7,387 nt of DNA from Flammeovirgaceae bacterium (GTDB lineage: Bacteria > Bacteroidota > Bacteroidia > Cytophagales > Cyclobacteriaceae): positions 1 to 7,387 of the forward strand of contig JAKEEN010000282.1 in assembly GCA_022616575.1 (NCBI GenBank), in the 5' to 3' direction. Numbering within the stretch: position 1 is the stretch's first letter; every line of letters begins with the position of its first letter. The notes beneath the pieces were generated by a model, which was not told the origin of the DNA, searched no databases, and saw nothing but the letters and a program-made list of their open reading frames with translations. Below are positions 1-6,209 of this stretch, piece after piece. The translations under genes and the position numbers were made by a program.

Positions 1-326
1 ATCGAAGATCTTAATGCTTCTCCCGAACTTCCCTGGTAGGTTCCAAATGGTAAATCAACAACGACCAGCGCCCGCTTCACTGCCTTGACCACACCACTGG
101 CATGATAGATCATTTGATCGAGTGTGATAGGAAGCGTAGTTTCGTTCCCGGCCATTACATTCGATGCGGAATCGCCAACTAAAATCACATCAATGCCGGC
201 ACCATCAATGATGCGCGCCATGCTGTAATCGTATGCTGTTAACATGGCAATTTTCTCTCCGCGGTTTTTCATTTCCTGGAGCTGGTGCGTAGTGATCTTC
301 TTGATTTCTTGTTTGTGGATGGACAT
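1..326 (-). CDS. panB: 3-methyl-2-oxobutanoate hydroxymethyltransferase (ketopantoate hydroxymethyltransferase), N-terminal part
   Basis: The cytoplasmic enzyme transfers a hydroxymethyl group from 5,10-methylene-tetrahydrofolate to 2-oxoisovalerate, giving ketopantoate, the first committed step of pantothenate and coenzyme A synthesis. The 108 visible codons start at ATG 326..324 and the gene runs off the left edge; the family is usually about 260 to 280 residues. Recognisable family segments are [10 protein letters not shown] (11-20), [10 protein letters not shown] (28-37), [12 protein letters not shown] (49-60), [10 protein letters not shown] (63-72) and [13 protein letters not shown] (88-100). 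D52 and D91 match the two metal-binding aspartates of the family; the catalytic lysine and glutamate would lie beyond the edge. It lies 88 bases downstream of the phosphoribosyltransferase gene, separated by the repeat hairpin, so it may be partly uncoupled from it. No -7 box was found in that gap. The visible part is intact. Confidence 0.95.
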   Translation of the reverse strand, partial: MSIHKQEIKKITTHQLQEMKNRGEKIAMLTAYDYSMARIIDGAGIDVILVGDSASNVMAGNETTLPITLDQMIYHASGVVKAVKRALVVVDLPFGTYQGSSGEALRSS

Positions 327-333
327 CTTCAAT

Positions 334-407
334 TCAAAATTTCAGATTTCAGAATCAAAATTTCAATTCAAGATTTAAACTCAATTTTGAATCTTGAATT
401 TTGAATT
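334..407. repeat. Degenerate heptanucleotide repeat array between panB and the phosphoribosyltransferase gene
   Basis: Most of the intergenic gap is built from AT-rich 7-bp words. On the plus strand these read ATTTCAG (339-345), ATTTCAG (346-352), a diverged AATCAAA (353-359) and ATTTCAA (360-366). Further on they read ATTTTGA (384-390), ATCTTGA (391-397) and ATTTTGA (398-404). The second block is essentially the reverse complement of the TCAAAAT word of the first block. An 11-bp direct repeat, TCAAAATTTCA, occurs at 334-344 and 355-365; its 21-bp spacing is exactly three heptamers. Short tandem heptamer arrays are known as intergenic repeats in several bacterial groups. Membership in a genome-wide family here is inference. 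Confidence 0.6.
365..400 (-). other. 15-bp hairpin with 6-nt loop in the heptamer array
   Basis: Bases 365-379 pair with 386-400, with loop 380-385. The outer 11 pairs (365-375 with 390-400) are perfect Watson-Crick, followed by one T-G wobble (376-389) and three A-T pairs. On the minus-strand transcript the hairpin starts 15 nt after the phosphoribosyltransferase stop and ends about 40 nt before the panB start codon. There is no run of U after the stem and the stem is AT-rich, so it is not a classical intrinsic terminator. It could act as an mRNA stabiliser or attenuator, or simply be a by-product of the inverted repeat blocks. Confidence 0.55.
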
Positions 408-414
408 AATCAAA

Positions 415-918
415 TTACTTCAAATAAACTGCAGGCTCTTTTCCAAGAACTACTTCTACATGATCTTTTAATGTTGTCGATAATTCATAGCCAATATAAT
501 TCGGATATATCGGGAATAGGGTATGACTCCGGTTCACTAAAACAGCCACTTCAATTTTTTTGACTTCCAAATCAAGAAATGGTTTTAGTCCGTAGGCCAC
601 CGTGCGTCCTGTATTCAATACATCATCTACCAGCACAATGCATTTCTTACGCACTTCCTTGTCGTCACAATCAAGGTGAATAATATTTTGTTGGGGAGCT
701 TCCTTGTTCAAGCTTACCTTAACAAGCAATGTTTTGATAGGCGATACTTGCTCTACTTCTTTAGCTAACAATTTAGCCAGCACATACCCTTGCCCATCAA
801 TTCCGGCCATGACAATGGATTTCTCTTTCACGTTATTCTCATAAATCTCAAAAGCCATTCTGCGTATTTTCTTTTTTACGTGAACTGACTCAAGTATGAG
901 ATTTTTTTCCTGCTCCAT
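415..918 (-). CDS. PyrR-like phosphoribosyltransferase (type I PRTase fold)
   Basis: This 167-residue protein carries the PRPP-binding loop of type I phosphoribosyltransferases, CIVLVDDVLNTGRT at residues 93-106, with the paired acidic residues D98-D99 and the TGRT turn. Its C-terminal layout, VLVNRSH (127-132) then NYIGYELSTT (140-149) and VEVVLG (154-159), follows PyrR, the uracil phosphoribosyltransferase and pyr regulator. The middle segment (about 60-90) is divergent and lacks the usual PyrR block around its conserved LDITLYRDD. The substrate is therefore uncertain, and RNA-binding regulation should not be assumed. ATG 918..916 was chosen; the frame can also open at GTG 930..928, which overlaps the upstream TAG by one base and adds only four residues. 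No clear Shine-Dalgarno site precedes either. It follows the Lrp-like gene by 11 nt and is probably cotranscribed with it. Confidence 0.85.
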   Translation of the reverse strand: MEQEKNLILESVHVKKKIRRMAFEIYENNVKEKSIVMAGIDGQGYVLAKLLAKEVEQVSPIKTLLVKVSLNKEAPQQNIIHLDCDDKEVRKKCIVLVDDVLNTGRTVAYGLKPFLDLEVKKIEVAVLVNRSHTLFPIYPNYIGYELSTTLKDHVEVVLGKEPAVYLK

Positions 919-929
919 ACTACACAGCA

Positions 930-1403
930 CTAATTAGGTATTGGTAATACCTTACTGTCTTTGAAAGTAGAAAGAATAACCATGGATTGAAGACCATCCA
1001 CCACATCAATATTAGACACTTTTTCGAGCATCAACTGCTGATAGGCGGCAATATCGGCACACACAATTTTCAGCACAAAATCACCGGCACCGGTTATGTG
1101 ATGACACTCCGTAATCTCTTCGATATTTGAAATAGCCTGAATGAACTTATTAATGTTGTCTTTATTATGACCCTTCAACGAAGCCATTACGAAAGTGCTT
1201 ACTCCCAGCCCCACCGTTGAGGGATCGATTTTCGCATGATAGCTCTTGATTACGCCAGATTGCTCCAGTTTATTGACCCGTTCAAGGGTTGGCGCAGGTG
1301 AAAGGCCTATTTCTTTAGCCAATTGGGCATTAGTAATGTTTGAATTCTTTTGAAGAAGCTCCAATATCTTTCTATCGGTTGAATCTAGTTTTATATTTTT
1401 CAT
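930..1403 (-). CDS. Lrp/AsnC family transcriptional regulator
   Basis: The 157-residue protein has the standard family length and order. An N-terminal winged helix-turn-helix (about 4-63) contains LDSTDRKILELLQKN and the recognition segment around AQLAKEIGLSPAPTLERV. A short linker leads to the C-terminal ligand-binding RAM domain (about 66-148). The effector-loop signature is visible as ECHHITGAGDFVLKIV at 99-114. Such proteins form dimers to octamers or larger, bind amino acids or other small effectors, and often repress their own gene. The ATG start at 1403..1401 places the HTH at the expected distance from the N-terminus. The stop TAG (932..930) abuts the phosphoribosyltransferase, suggesting a two-gene unit. 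A candidate -7 box and a short inverted repeat lie just upstream. Which amino acid it senses cannot be told from sequence. No defect is seen. Confidence 0.93.
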   Translation of the reverse strand: MKNIKLDSTDRKILELLQKNSNITNAQLAKEIGLSPAPTLERVNKLEQSGVIKSYHAKIDPSTVGLGVSTFVMASLKGHNKDNINKFIQAISNIEEITECHHITGAGDFVLKIVCADIAAYQQLMLEKVSNIDVVDGLQSMVILSTFKDSKVLPIPN

Positions 1404-1415
1404 AGGTTAGGTTTA

Positions 1416-1432
1416 GCCAAATAAAATTCGGC
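1416..1432 (-). promoter_or_regulatory. Short inverted repeat in the leader of the Lrp-like gene (possible operator)
   Basis: On the minus strand the arms GCCGAA and TTTGGC flank a 5-nt loop, giving six pairs including one G-T wobble. It sits between the candidate -7 box and the start codon, spanning the likely transcription start. Lrp/AsnC proteins commonly bind AT-rich dyads near their own promoters, so autoregulation is possible. The repeat is short enough to be chance. Confidence 0.25.
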
Positions 1433-1440
1433 CAAAAATA
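1433..1440 (-). promoter_or_regulatory. Candidate Bacteroidota -7 box for the Lrp-like gene
   Basis: On the minus strand the octamer is TATTTTTG, matching the TAnnTTTG -7 consensus used by the primary sigma factor of Bacteroidota. It lies 29 nt before the ATG at 1403, leaving room for a short leader. No good -33 TTG element is seen about 19-21 bases upstream, which limits confidence. Confidence 0.35.
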
Positions 1441-1485
1441 GTAAAAAGAGTGAAAGCTTGCTGCTGATTAAAAAAGAAATCGGTA

Positions 1486-3210
1486 TTATTTTTTGATGGC
1501 AAGCCTGGAAATCATTCTTTGCCCACCTAAGTCGATTTTGAATAAATAAATACCCGCTGCTACAGCTGATAAGTCAGCTCGGATAGAATTGTGATCCTTA
1601 ATTTCCTGTCGAAAAACTTCCATTCCTGATAGGTTAAAGATTGAAACTACAATCGGATTGCCACGGGGGTTAAACCCAGTGATTACAGTGAATGTTTGAG
1701 CCGGGTTTGGATTAAGTGAAAAAAATCCATTTGAAAATTCTGATTCAATGGGCGTAGGTTCCGTGACCTGTATAAGTTTTGAATATGTGCTGGTACAACC
1801 TTCCGTACTTGTGGCTGTCAATTCTACATCATAGTCACCCACCTCTACAAAAGTGAACGCTGGTGAGACATCGGTGCTCATTGAATTTAATGGATCGTTA
1901 AATTTCCATAGGAAATCAACGGCACCTACGGAAGTATTTGTGAACTGGACGAGTAATGGGGGAATCCCAATTTCATTGGATGTTTCAAAACCTGCCTGCG
2001 GTGATTGAACTACTCCCACTTGTTTTGTAGTCATCCCAATACATCCGTTGGATGACGTGACATTGAGAGAGGCATTAAAATCTCCAGCCGATGAAAATGT
2101 GTGCATTGATTGTTGGCTTGTGTATGTTGCATTGTCTATTTGCCAAAGCCAGGCGGTATTAGATCCGGCTGTAACATCTGTAAACACAACCGGTTTATTT
2201 GCACAAGGTGCTGAAAAGTTGAAATCAACAAACGGGGTCTGAAAAATCTCAATTTGCTTTTGGATGGTATCCTTACACCCGAAATTGGTTGTGGTTATCA
2301 ATGACACATCATAGGTACCTGCTGATGAATATACATGATTCGGGTTTTTAACTGTCGATGAATTATTTCCACCAGCTACATCATCAAAATTCCACAACCA
2401 GCCGGCAATATTGCTATCCGTTGGGTTTGGAGTGAGGTCATTGAATTGAGAAGGAGTACCTGAACATGAAAAGGGCGGAAGGGCCACCTCGAAATCTGCC
2501 ACAGGTTTTGACCGTATGCTGACTGACTTGGATGCTGTTGAATTACATCCTGAAGAACCAAAGGCTGTGAGTGTCACATCAAAAAAACCTAAAGAACTAT
2601 AAACATGTGCAGGACTTACATCCGTTGATGTTTGACCATCATTGAAGTCCCACAGGTAAGACACTATCGATCCGCTGGATTCATTGGTAAATACGGTTGC
2701 GCTATTCTGACAAGTTCCCACTGTACTAAAGTCTGTGACAGGTCCTACCGACAAGGATGAGATTGTTTGTGTTGACTCAGAACTACAACCAGGTATAGAG
2801 GCAATCAATTTTATTTCCTGTGAAGCAGTAATCGAAAAAGTGAAATCCAAATTTTGTGTAGTAGCTACATCTGCACCATTTACTTTCCATTGCCAGGCAG
2901 GGTTTGATGGAACATCATAAACAGAAGTATTCGAAAAAAAATATTGCTGATTTGTACAGAATGGAGAAATGGCTGGTAAACTAAATGCAGAAACGGGTAT
3001 AGAATATATAGCCATCGAATCTTTGTAAAAGTTGTTACATCCATTGGTGGATGTAGCTTCCACCCGGATGCTAAAGGTACCTGCAACAAATGAATGACTG
3101 GGTGTTGTTCCTGAACCTGTATCTCCATCACCAAAGTCCCAAGTTACAGATGCTAAGTCATTGCTGACATTAATTGCAGTAAAGCCCACTTCAATTCCCT
3201 GGCATGCCAC
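1486..3210 (-). CDS. C-terminal fragment: PKD repeats plus T9SS sorting domain (no signal peptide)
   Basis: The frame is open from 3324; GTG 3210..3208 is only the first possible start codon, in the context NGVACQG, and no ATG lies between it and the TGA. A separate translation start is therefore unlikely. Numbering from that GTG, six PKD-type domains cover about 1-70, 74-152 (degenerate, no DFGDG), 157-233, 236-322, 326-402 and 405-484. The clearest motifs are WDFGDGD (24-30), WDFNDG (187-192) and WNFDD (273-277). Most domains have a cysteine near the first strand (C3, C85, C167, C249, C336) and a late GC cysteine (C58, C142, C222, C312, C390, C472). Residues 496-574 form the type A sorting domain: LNPNPAQ, then VVSIFNLSGMEVFRQEI, then LSAVAAGIYLFKI and a basic end, RLAIKK. 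PKD modules usually mediate carbohydrate or protein contacts. Without an N-terminal export signal this piece should not reach the T9SS. Confidence 0.6.
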   Translation of the reverse strand: MACQGIEVGFTAINVSNDLASVTWDFGDGDTGSGTTPSHSFVAGTFSIRVEATSTNGCNNFYKDSMAIYSIPVSAFSLPAISPFCTNQQYFFSNTSVYDVPSNPAWQWKVNGADVATTQNLDFTFSITASQEIKLIASIPGCSSESTQTISSLSVGPVTDFSTVGTCQNSATVFTNESSGSIVSYLWDFNDGQTSTDVSPAHVYSSLGFFDVTLTAFGSSGCNSTASKSVSIRSKPVADFEVALPPFSCSGTPSQFNDLTPNPTDSNIAGWLWNFDDVAGGNNSSTVKNPNHVYSSAGTYDVSLITTTNFGCKDTIQKQIEIFQTPFVDFNFSAPCANKPVVFTDVTAGSNTAWLWQIDNATYTSQQSMHTFSSAGDFNASLNVTSSNGCIGMTTKQVGVVQSPQAGFETSNEIGIPPLLVQFTNTSVGAVDFLWKFNDPLNSMSTDVSPAFTFVEVGDYDVELTATSTEGCTSTYSKLIQVTEPTPIESEFSNGFFSLNPNPAQTFTVITGFNPRGNPIVVSIFNLSGMEVFRQEIKDHNSIRADLSAVAAGIYLFKIDLGGQRMISRLAIKK

Positions 3211-3324
3211 GCCATTCGTTGTAAATGAAATATCAGGCGCCTGATCGGCTGAAGCCGTTATATACTGCGCATCGGTGGAACTGGCATTCGATTCATTAAA
3301 TGCGGTAAGCTCGATGGTTTTGTT

Positions 3325-3327
3325 TCA
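3325..3327 (-). other. In-frame TGA that splits the PKD/T9SS gene
   Basis: The codon order around it is TTT TCA TCG GCT TGA AAC AAA ACC, reading F S S A stop N K T, followed by IELTAFNES. PKD domains have glycine at this place (S-x-G-x-Y/K-x-V/I-x-L), so GGA to TGA, one G to T change on the coding strand, restores the domain. There is no homopolymer or repeat at the site that would suggest slipped-strand phase variation. Confidence 0.85.
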
Positions 3328-4482
3328 AGCCGATGAAAATATCAGGTCCTCCGGATTTTCTTCTTCACTAAAATCAACGGATGCACCGCATGATGATTGA
3401 AAAGACACATTTCTCAGTTTATTGGTGCTGCCCACTCCCTGTAAAATACTTTTCCCATGGTATCGCAAAACATCGGCAGCAAATAACGAGGGAAGGCCTG
3501 AATGAATGATTTCACTGGGTGCATTGGCTGCATCCAGATCATGATAGTCGACCAATTTTATTGATGTGAATTCGCTGGTGATGGCTGCCACGTAATGCGT
3601 ACCTTCCTTCAACAAACTTACCTGCAGTGGTCTGGTTAAATTGGTCGTGTATGTTCCATCAATAGCGGGTGCTGTCAGAATATCGCCTGTAAATTTTAAT
3701 TTAATAATTGAATTCGTCTGGTCAGATGCAACCAAGGCAATCCAGTCTGTACCTGCCTGTACAATATCAAAGCCTGGAGTCAGGTTGGCTCCTGCAATGG
3801 AACTGCTGAAAACATGCGTAGCATTCACTATTTCATTATTGAATGAGTCCCGATAGTTGACACGCACAATCGAATTGGTATTTCGATTGATGATGACCAG
3901 GATTAGGTCACCGTTTTGGTTTACTACTTTTAAATCCCAAAACCTGCCGCTCAATCCAAACATACCCAGATTGTCTGCAGTGGGTATATTGGTGAGAGAT
4001 GACCCAAAATCCAACCTTACAATACCGCTGCCCGGATCATATAATCCAATGAATCCATACCAATTACCATTGTGCTTATACAACTCGATTCCTTGCGGAA
4101 AAGACAGTTGCGATCCGGGATTGCCTAAATTGGTAATTGCAGGAACATTTTGGGGAGAGTCACCAAAATCTAAACGGTAAATGGAATGATTGTTTTGGCT
4201 CACTGCAAACCCAAACCACGTTCCAGCGTCTTCAGCTATTTCATAGCCATAACCACCACTTAACCCGGACAGAGTTGCGAGGTCTGCATTCGATGTGAGT
4301 GTTTCAGAATCATTGGCACAAAAATCCCATTCATACCGGATGGCATTAGTCGATGCATTAACCAATTTAATCTGTTGGTTAAGGCACGCATTCGCTGGCG
4401 CTGAAAAATCTGATACCGGTACCTGCCCAATGGTTGCCATGGCGCTAAACCAGGAAATGCTAAAAAGGAAAAGTCTGTTCAC
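3325..4482 (-). CDS. N-terminal fragment: signal peptide, half PKD domain and six-repeat beta-propeller-like region
   Basis: This 385-residue product starts at GTG 4482..4480; an upstream in-frame TAA (4503..4501) leaves no ATG that keeps the export signal, because the internal Met15 would remove it. Residues 1-20 (N-R, then the hydrophobic run LFLFSISWFSAMA) form a Sec signal peptide. Residues 21-56 start a PKD domain ending in YEWDFCAND. Six related units begin near W89, W141, L193, W247, Y297 and S345, about 51 residues apart. Their shared pattern is WyGfxxxxxNSIxRLDFGdSlxNxP, best seen as SIYRLDFGDSPQN (100-112) and GIVRLDFGSSLTN (153-165). Spacing and pattern suggest a six-bladed beta-propeller; that fold is inference. 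After SSCGASVDF the second PKD half begins and is cut by TGA. With a signal peptide but no sorting domain, the product would probably remain in the periplasm, if stable. No enzyme motif is seen. Confidence 0.75.
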   Translation of the reverse strand: MNRLFLFSISWFSAMATIGQVPVSDFSAPANACLNQQIKLVNASTNAIRYEWDFCANDSETLTSNADLATLSGLSGGYGYEIAEDAGTWFGFAVSQNNHSIYRLDFGDSPQNVPAITNLGNPGSQLSFPQGIELYKHNGNWYGFIGLYDPGSGIVRLDFGSSLTNIPTADNLGMFGLSGRFWDLKVVNQNGDLILVIINRNTNSIVRVNYRDSFNNEIVNATHVFSSSIAGANLTPGFDIVQAGTDWIALVASDQTNSIIKLKFTGDILTAPAIDGTYTTNLTRPLQVSLLKEGTHYVAAITSEFTSIKLVDYHDLDAANAPSEIIHSGLPSLFAADVLRYHGKSILQGVGSTNKLRNVSFQSSCGASVDFSEEENPEDLIFSSA

Positions 4483-4552
4483 ACACTTGTCTATTATCTT
4501 TTAATGCGACTGGTTTGCTAAAGGTAATTTTTCATGAGCGGCTTATCGATCA

Positions 4553-5377
4553 TCACTTTCCAAATATAAAATACCAGCATCCCTTTTTCAGCTGACCTTC
4601 ACCCCAGTACGAGAGCAACATTATTTTCCTGATTCTCAAGCGCCAGATCAATCGTTGCCAAAAAGTAAGTTGCACTGCATATTCATTCAAAACAAGATTA
4701 GCCAACTGTGTGTAGCCACGCGCTATGCCATCAAGGTTGCGCATGGCCGATTGATTGTGTGATCTGTATTTCAGGATCACCTTTTCTGTATAGGAAAAGT
4801 CACCCTGATCCGAAATCTGAAAGTAGAAATATAAGTCTTCCAGGTATTTCATTTGCTCGTTGAATTGATAGACAACTCCCTTGCTTCTTTTAATCATCCA
4901 CGTGGGGCCAAAAAAAATTCCGGGATTGATGTGAAGCAACTCGCTGAAAGGTTTCCCTTTATAGGTAGCGATCCTTGTTCTTAAAATCGTTGTGAGGGCT
5001 TTGTCAAAAATCTGGACGGTGCCATCAACAAATTTTATTTTTTCAGACTCTGCAAAAACTTTCAAGCGGTCTTCAATCGATGAAGGGGTAAAACAATCAT
5101 CCGCATCTAAAAAACAAAAATATTTACCTTTCGCGCGCATGAGTGCCAGGTTGCGAGCAGCACTCACTCCTTTATTCGTCTGCTCGAAATAAAAAATTCG
5201 TGGGTCGTTGAACGTTTGAATTAGGGTCTTTGAGTTATCAGTGCTGCCATCGTTAACAATCAGCAGTTCCCAGTTTGGATAGGTTTGATCGAGCAACGAT
5301 TTTATGGCTTCCGCTATATATAATTCGCCATTGTAAACAGGCATAATTACACTTACCAAAGGGTCGCTATTTTTCAT
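4553..5377 (-). CDS. Family 2 glycosyltransferase (GT-A fold)
   Basis: This 274-residue enzyme should transfer a sugar from a nucleotide-sugar donor to a growing surface glycan at the inner face of the cytoplasmic membrane. Family signatures are in order: VSVIMPVYNG (8-17), ELLIVNDGSTDNS (37-49), NKGVSAARNLAL (68-79), the metal-binding DADD (91-94) after FCFL, and the likely catalytic-base pair E180-D181 in YLEDLYFYF. ATG 5377..5375 was chosen because it puts VSVIMPVYNG at the normal distance from the N-terminus and overlaps the methyltransferase stop by 11 nt. A purine-rich AAAAGGG stands a few bases upstream. The frame is open further up to 5476, but that part lies inside the methyltransferase gene. 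It ends with two consecutive TGA codons. A basic, aromatic tail (about 235-274) may touch the membrane; no clear transmembrane helix is seen. Donor and acceptor are unknown. Confidence 0.92.
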   Translation of the reverse strand: MKNSDPLVSVIMPVYNGELYIAEAIKSLLDQTYPNWELLIVNDGSTDNSKTLIQTFNDPRIFYFEQTNKGVSAARNLALMRAKGKYFCFLDADDCFTPSSIEDRLKVFAESEKIKFVDGTVQIFDKALTTILRTRIATYKGKPFSELLHINPGIFFGPTWMIKRSKGVVYQFNEQMKYLEDLYFYFQISDQGDFSYTEKVILKYRSHNQSAMRNLDGIARGYTQLANLVLNEYAVQLTFWQRLIWRLRIRKIMLLSYWGEGQLKKGCWYFIFGK

Positions 5378-6197
5378 ACAACACCCTTTTAATTTCATCG
5401 TGCCTTTCGAGAGGATAGAAAATGTAATTGGACTGCTCGATGTTTGCATGAATTCCAAAACGGGATATAAAATCACCAGTACCCTGTGAGTTCAACCGAA
5501 CCAAGCCAAAACGATTGCGTTCTAAAATTTTCTCAATTTCATTTTGCCGTTCAATTCTGAATAGGTTTTCTCTCGAATATACAGGAAGCACTTCGCAAAC
5601 AACCAGCGGCCTGTCTTGCGACAGTATTTTCTCCACGCTTTTCAGAACTTCCAGTTCGCCACCCTCCACATCAATTTTAACAAATCCCACTGCCCGATCC
5701 AGTGGAAGATTGGTGATGCTCATCGTTGGCACCCTATGCACACTTGATACCGATTGTTTGCGAAATCCCTGAACAATACTTGCTGAAGAATCCGTTAGGC
5801 GTGAGTCGTAAAGCTGCAAATCAACAATCCCCTCTTTGTCTGAAATGGCTAACGGAAAAATGACAACTGTTGAAAAATTGTTGTGCGCAACTAATTGGTA
5901 GATGTAGTTAACGCACGATGGATTTGGTTCGAACCCAATGTATGGTTGATCTCTATTCAGCGCCATCACCTTTAAAAGGGTCTGCCCAACGTTCACTCCT
6001 GCATCTAAAAAAATTTTATCTCTGAATTGAAAAAGGAATCTAGTTAAAATATGACGCATCCACTTTTCCTGTTCATCCAGCAATTCCATTCCGGTGCCGC
6101 CTAATACCGGGATCACAAACCCATCGTCATTGATTGCTGATAAATTAAAATACTTTAGCAGCCTTAATTTTCTCAGAATTCTTAACAGAAAAAACAT
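5367..6197 (-). CDS. FkbM family SAM-dependent methyltransferase
   Basis: The 276-residue protein matches the FkbM type, which O-methylates sugars or other small groups in natural products and surface polysaccharides. Class I SAM-binding motif I is FLDAGVNVGQT (63-73). The acidic motif II is YIGFEPNPS (86-94), where E90 would hold the ribose. The FkbM hallmark VKIDVEGGELEVLKS is at 173-187. Residues 35-60 (TGMELLDEQEKWM) form the usual helical lead-in. The start is ATG 6197..6195, 12 nt after the pseB stop. The gene ends at TAG 5369..5367 inside the start of the glycosyltransferase, an 11-nt overlap. The neighbours suggest a glycan methylation role, perhaps capping or modifying a sugar residue; the actual acceptor is not visible. 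The basic, hydrophobic N-terminus (1-16) may associate with the membrane but is not a convincing signal peptide. Confidence 0.92.
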   Translation of the reverse strand: MFFLLRILRKLRLLKYFNLSAINDDGFVIPVLGGTGMELLDEQEKWMRHILTRFLFQFRDKIFLDAGVNVGQTLLKVMALNRDQPYIGFEPNPSCVNYIYQLVAHNNFSTVVIFPLAISDKEGIVDLQLYDSRLTDSSASIVQGFRKQSVSSVHRVPTMSITNLPLDRAVGFVKIDVEGGELEVLKSVEKILSQDRPLVVCEVLPVYSRENLFRIERQNEIEKILERNRFGLVRLNSQGTGDFISRFGIHANIEQSNYIFYPLERHDEIKRVLYEK

Positions 6198-6209
6198 AGG
6201 TGCTTAACG

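Larger units (their letters stand above)
1486..4482 (-). pseudogene. T9SS-secreted multidomain protein (split PKD with inserted beta-propeller, six further PKD domains, sorting domain), interrupted by one in-frame TGA
   Basis: The frame is continuous from GTG 4482..4480 to TAA 1488..1486 except for one TGA at 3327..3325, giving 998 residues if read through. Signal peptide: 1-20. Split PKD: 21-60 and 367 to about 416. Propeller-like repeats: about 62-366. Six PKD-type domains: about 417-908. T9SS type A sorting domain: about 920-998. That both halves belong to one gene follows from three points: the frame is unchanged, the split PKD domain continues on both sides of the TGA, and no plausible start codon follows it. 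The TGA replaces the glycine of the PKD pattern FSSaGxxtieLta. Intact versions would be surface or extracellular adhesin-like proteins exported by Sec, then T9SS. UGA works as a normal stop here: the glycosyltransferase gene ends with TGA TGA. A sequencing error remains possible. Confidence 0.8.

Noticed and set aside
1441..1485. Possible terminator after the PKD/T9SS gene
   Set aside because: There are T-rich runs on the minus strand but no adequate stem before them.
3036..3055. Perfect 8-bp inverted repeat with a 4-nt loop inside the PKD/T9SS gene
   Set aside because: It arises from the codons for the recurring S/T-N-G-C motif; a similar symmetric ATCC/GGAT pattern recurs at another PKD domain (about 2045). 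Coding constraint explains it.
3325..3327. TGA as a recoded sense codon (UGA to Gly or selenocysteine)
   Set aside because: The neighbouring glycosyltransferase and the gene upstream of pseB end with TGA, and no recoding element is seen. A point mutation or sequencing error is simpler.
3857..4180. Plus-strand open frame of 107 codons
   Set aside because: It is antisense to the propeller coding region, has no recognisable domain, and its length is unremarkable for a shadow frame.
4519..4526. TACCTTTA (minus strand) as a near -7 box for the PKD/T9SS gene
   Set aside because: It has a mismatch at the last consensus base and no upstream -33 element, so it is too weak to list.
4561..4568. TATATTTG (minus strand), a match to TAnnTTTG upstream of the PKD/T9SS gene
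   Set aside because: It lies inside the last codons of the glycosyltransferase, about 79 nt before the start, with no -33 element, so it may be chance.
5378..5476. N-terminal extension of the glycosyltransferase frame
   Set aside because: It overlaps the methyltransferase coding region, is unlike GT2 N-termini, and ATG 5377 gives the normal distance to the first motif.
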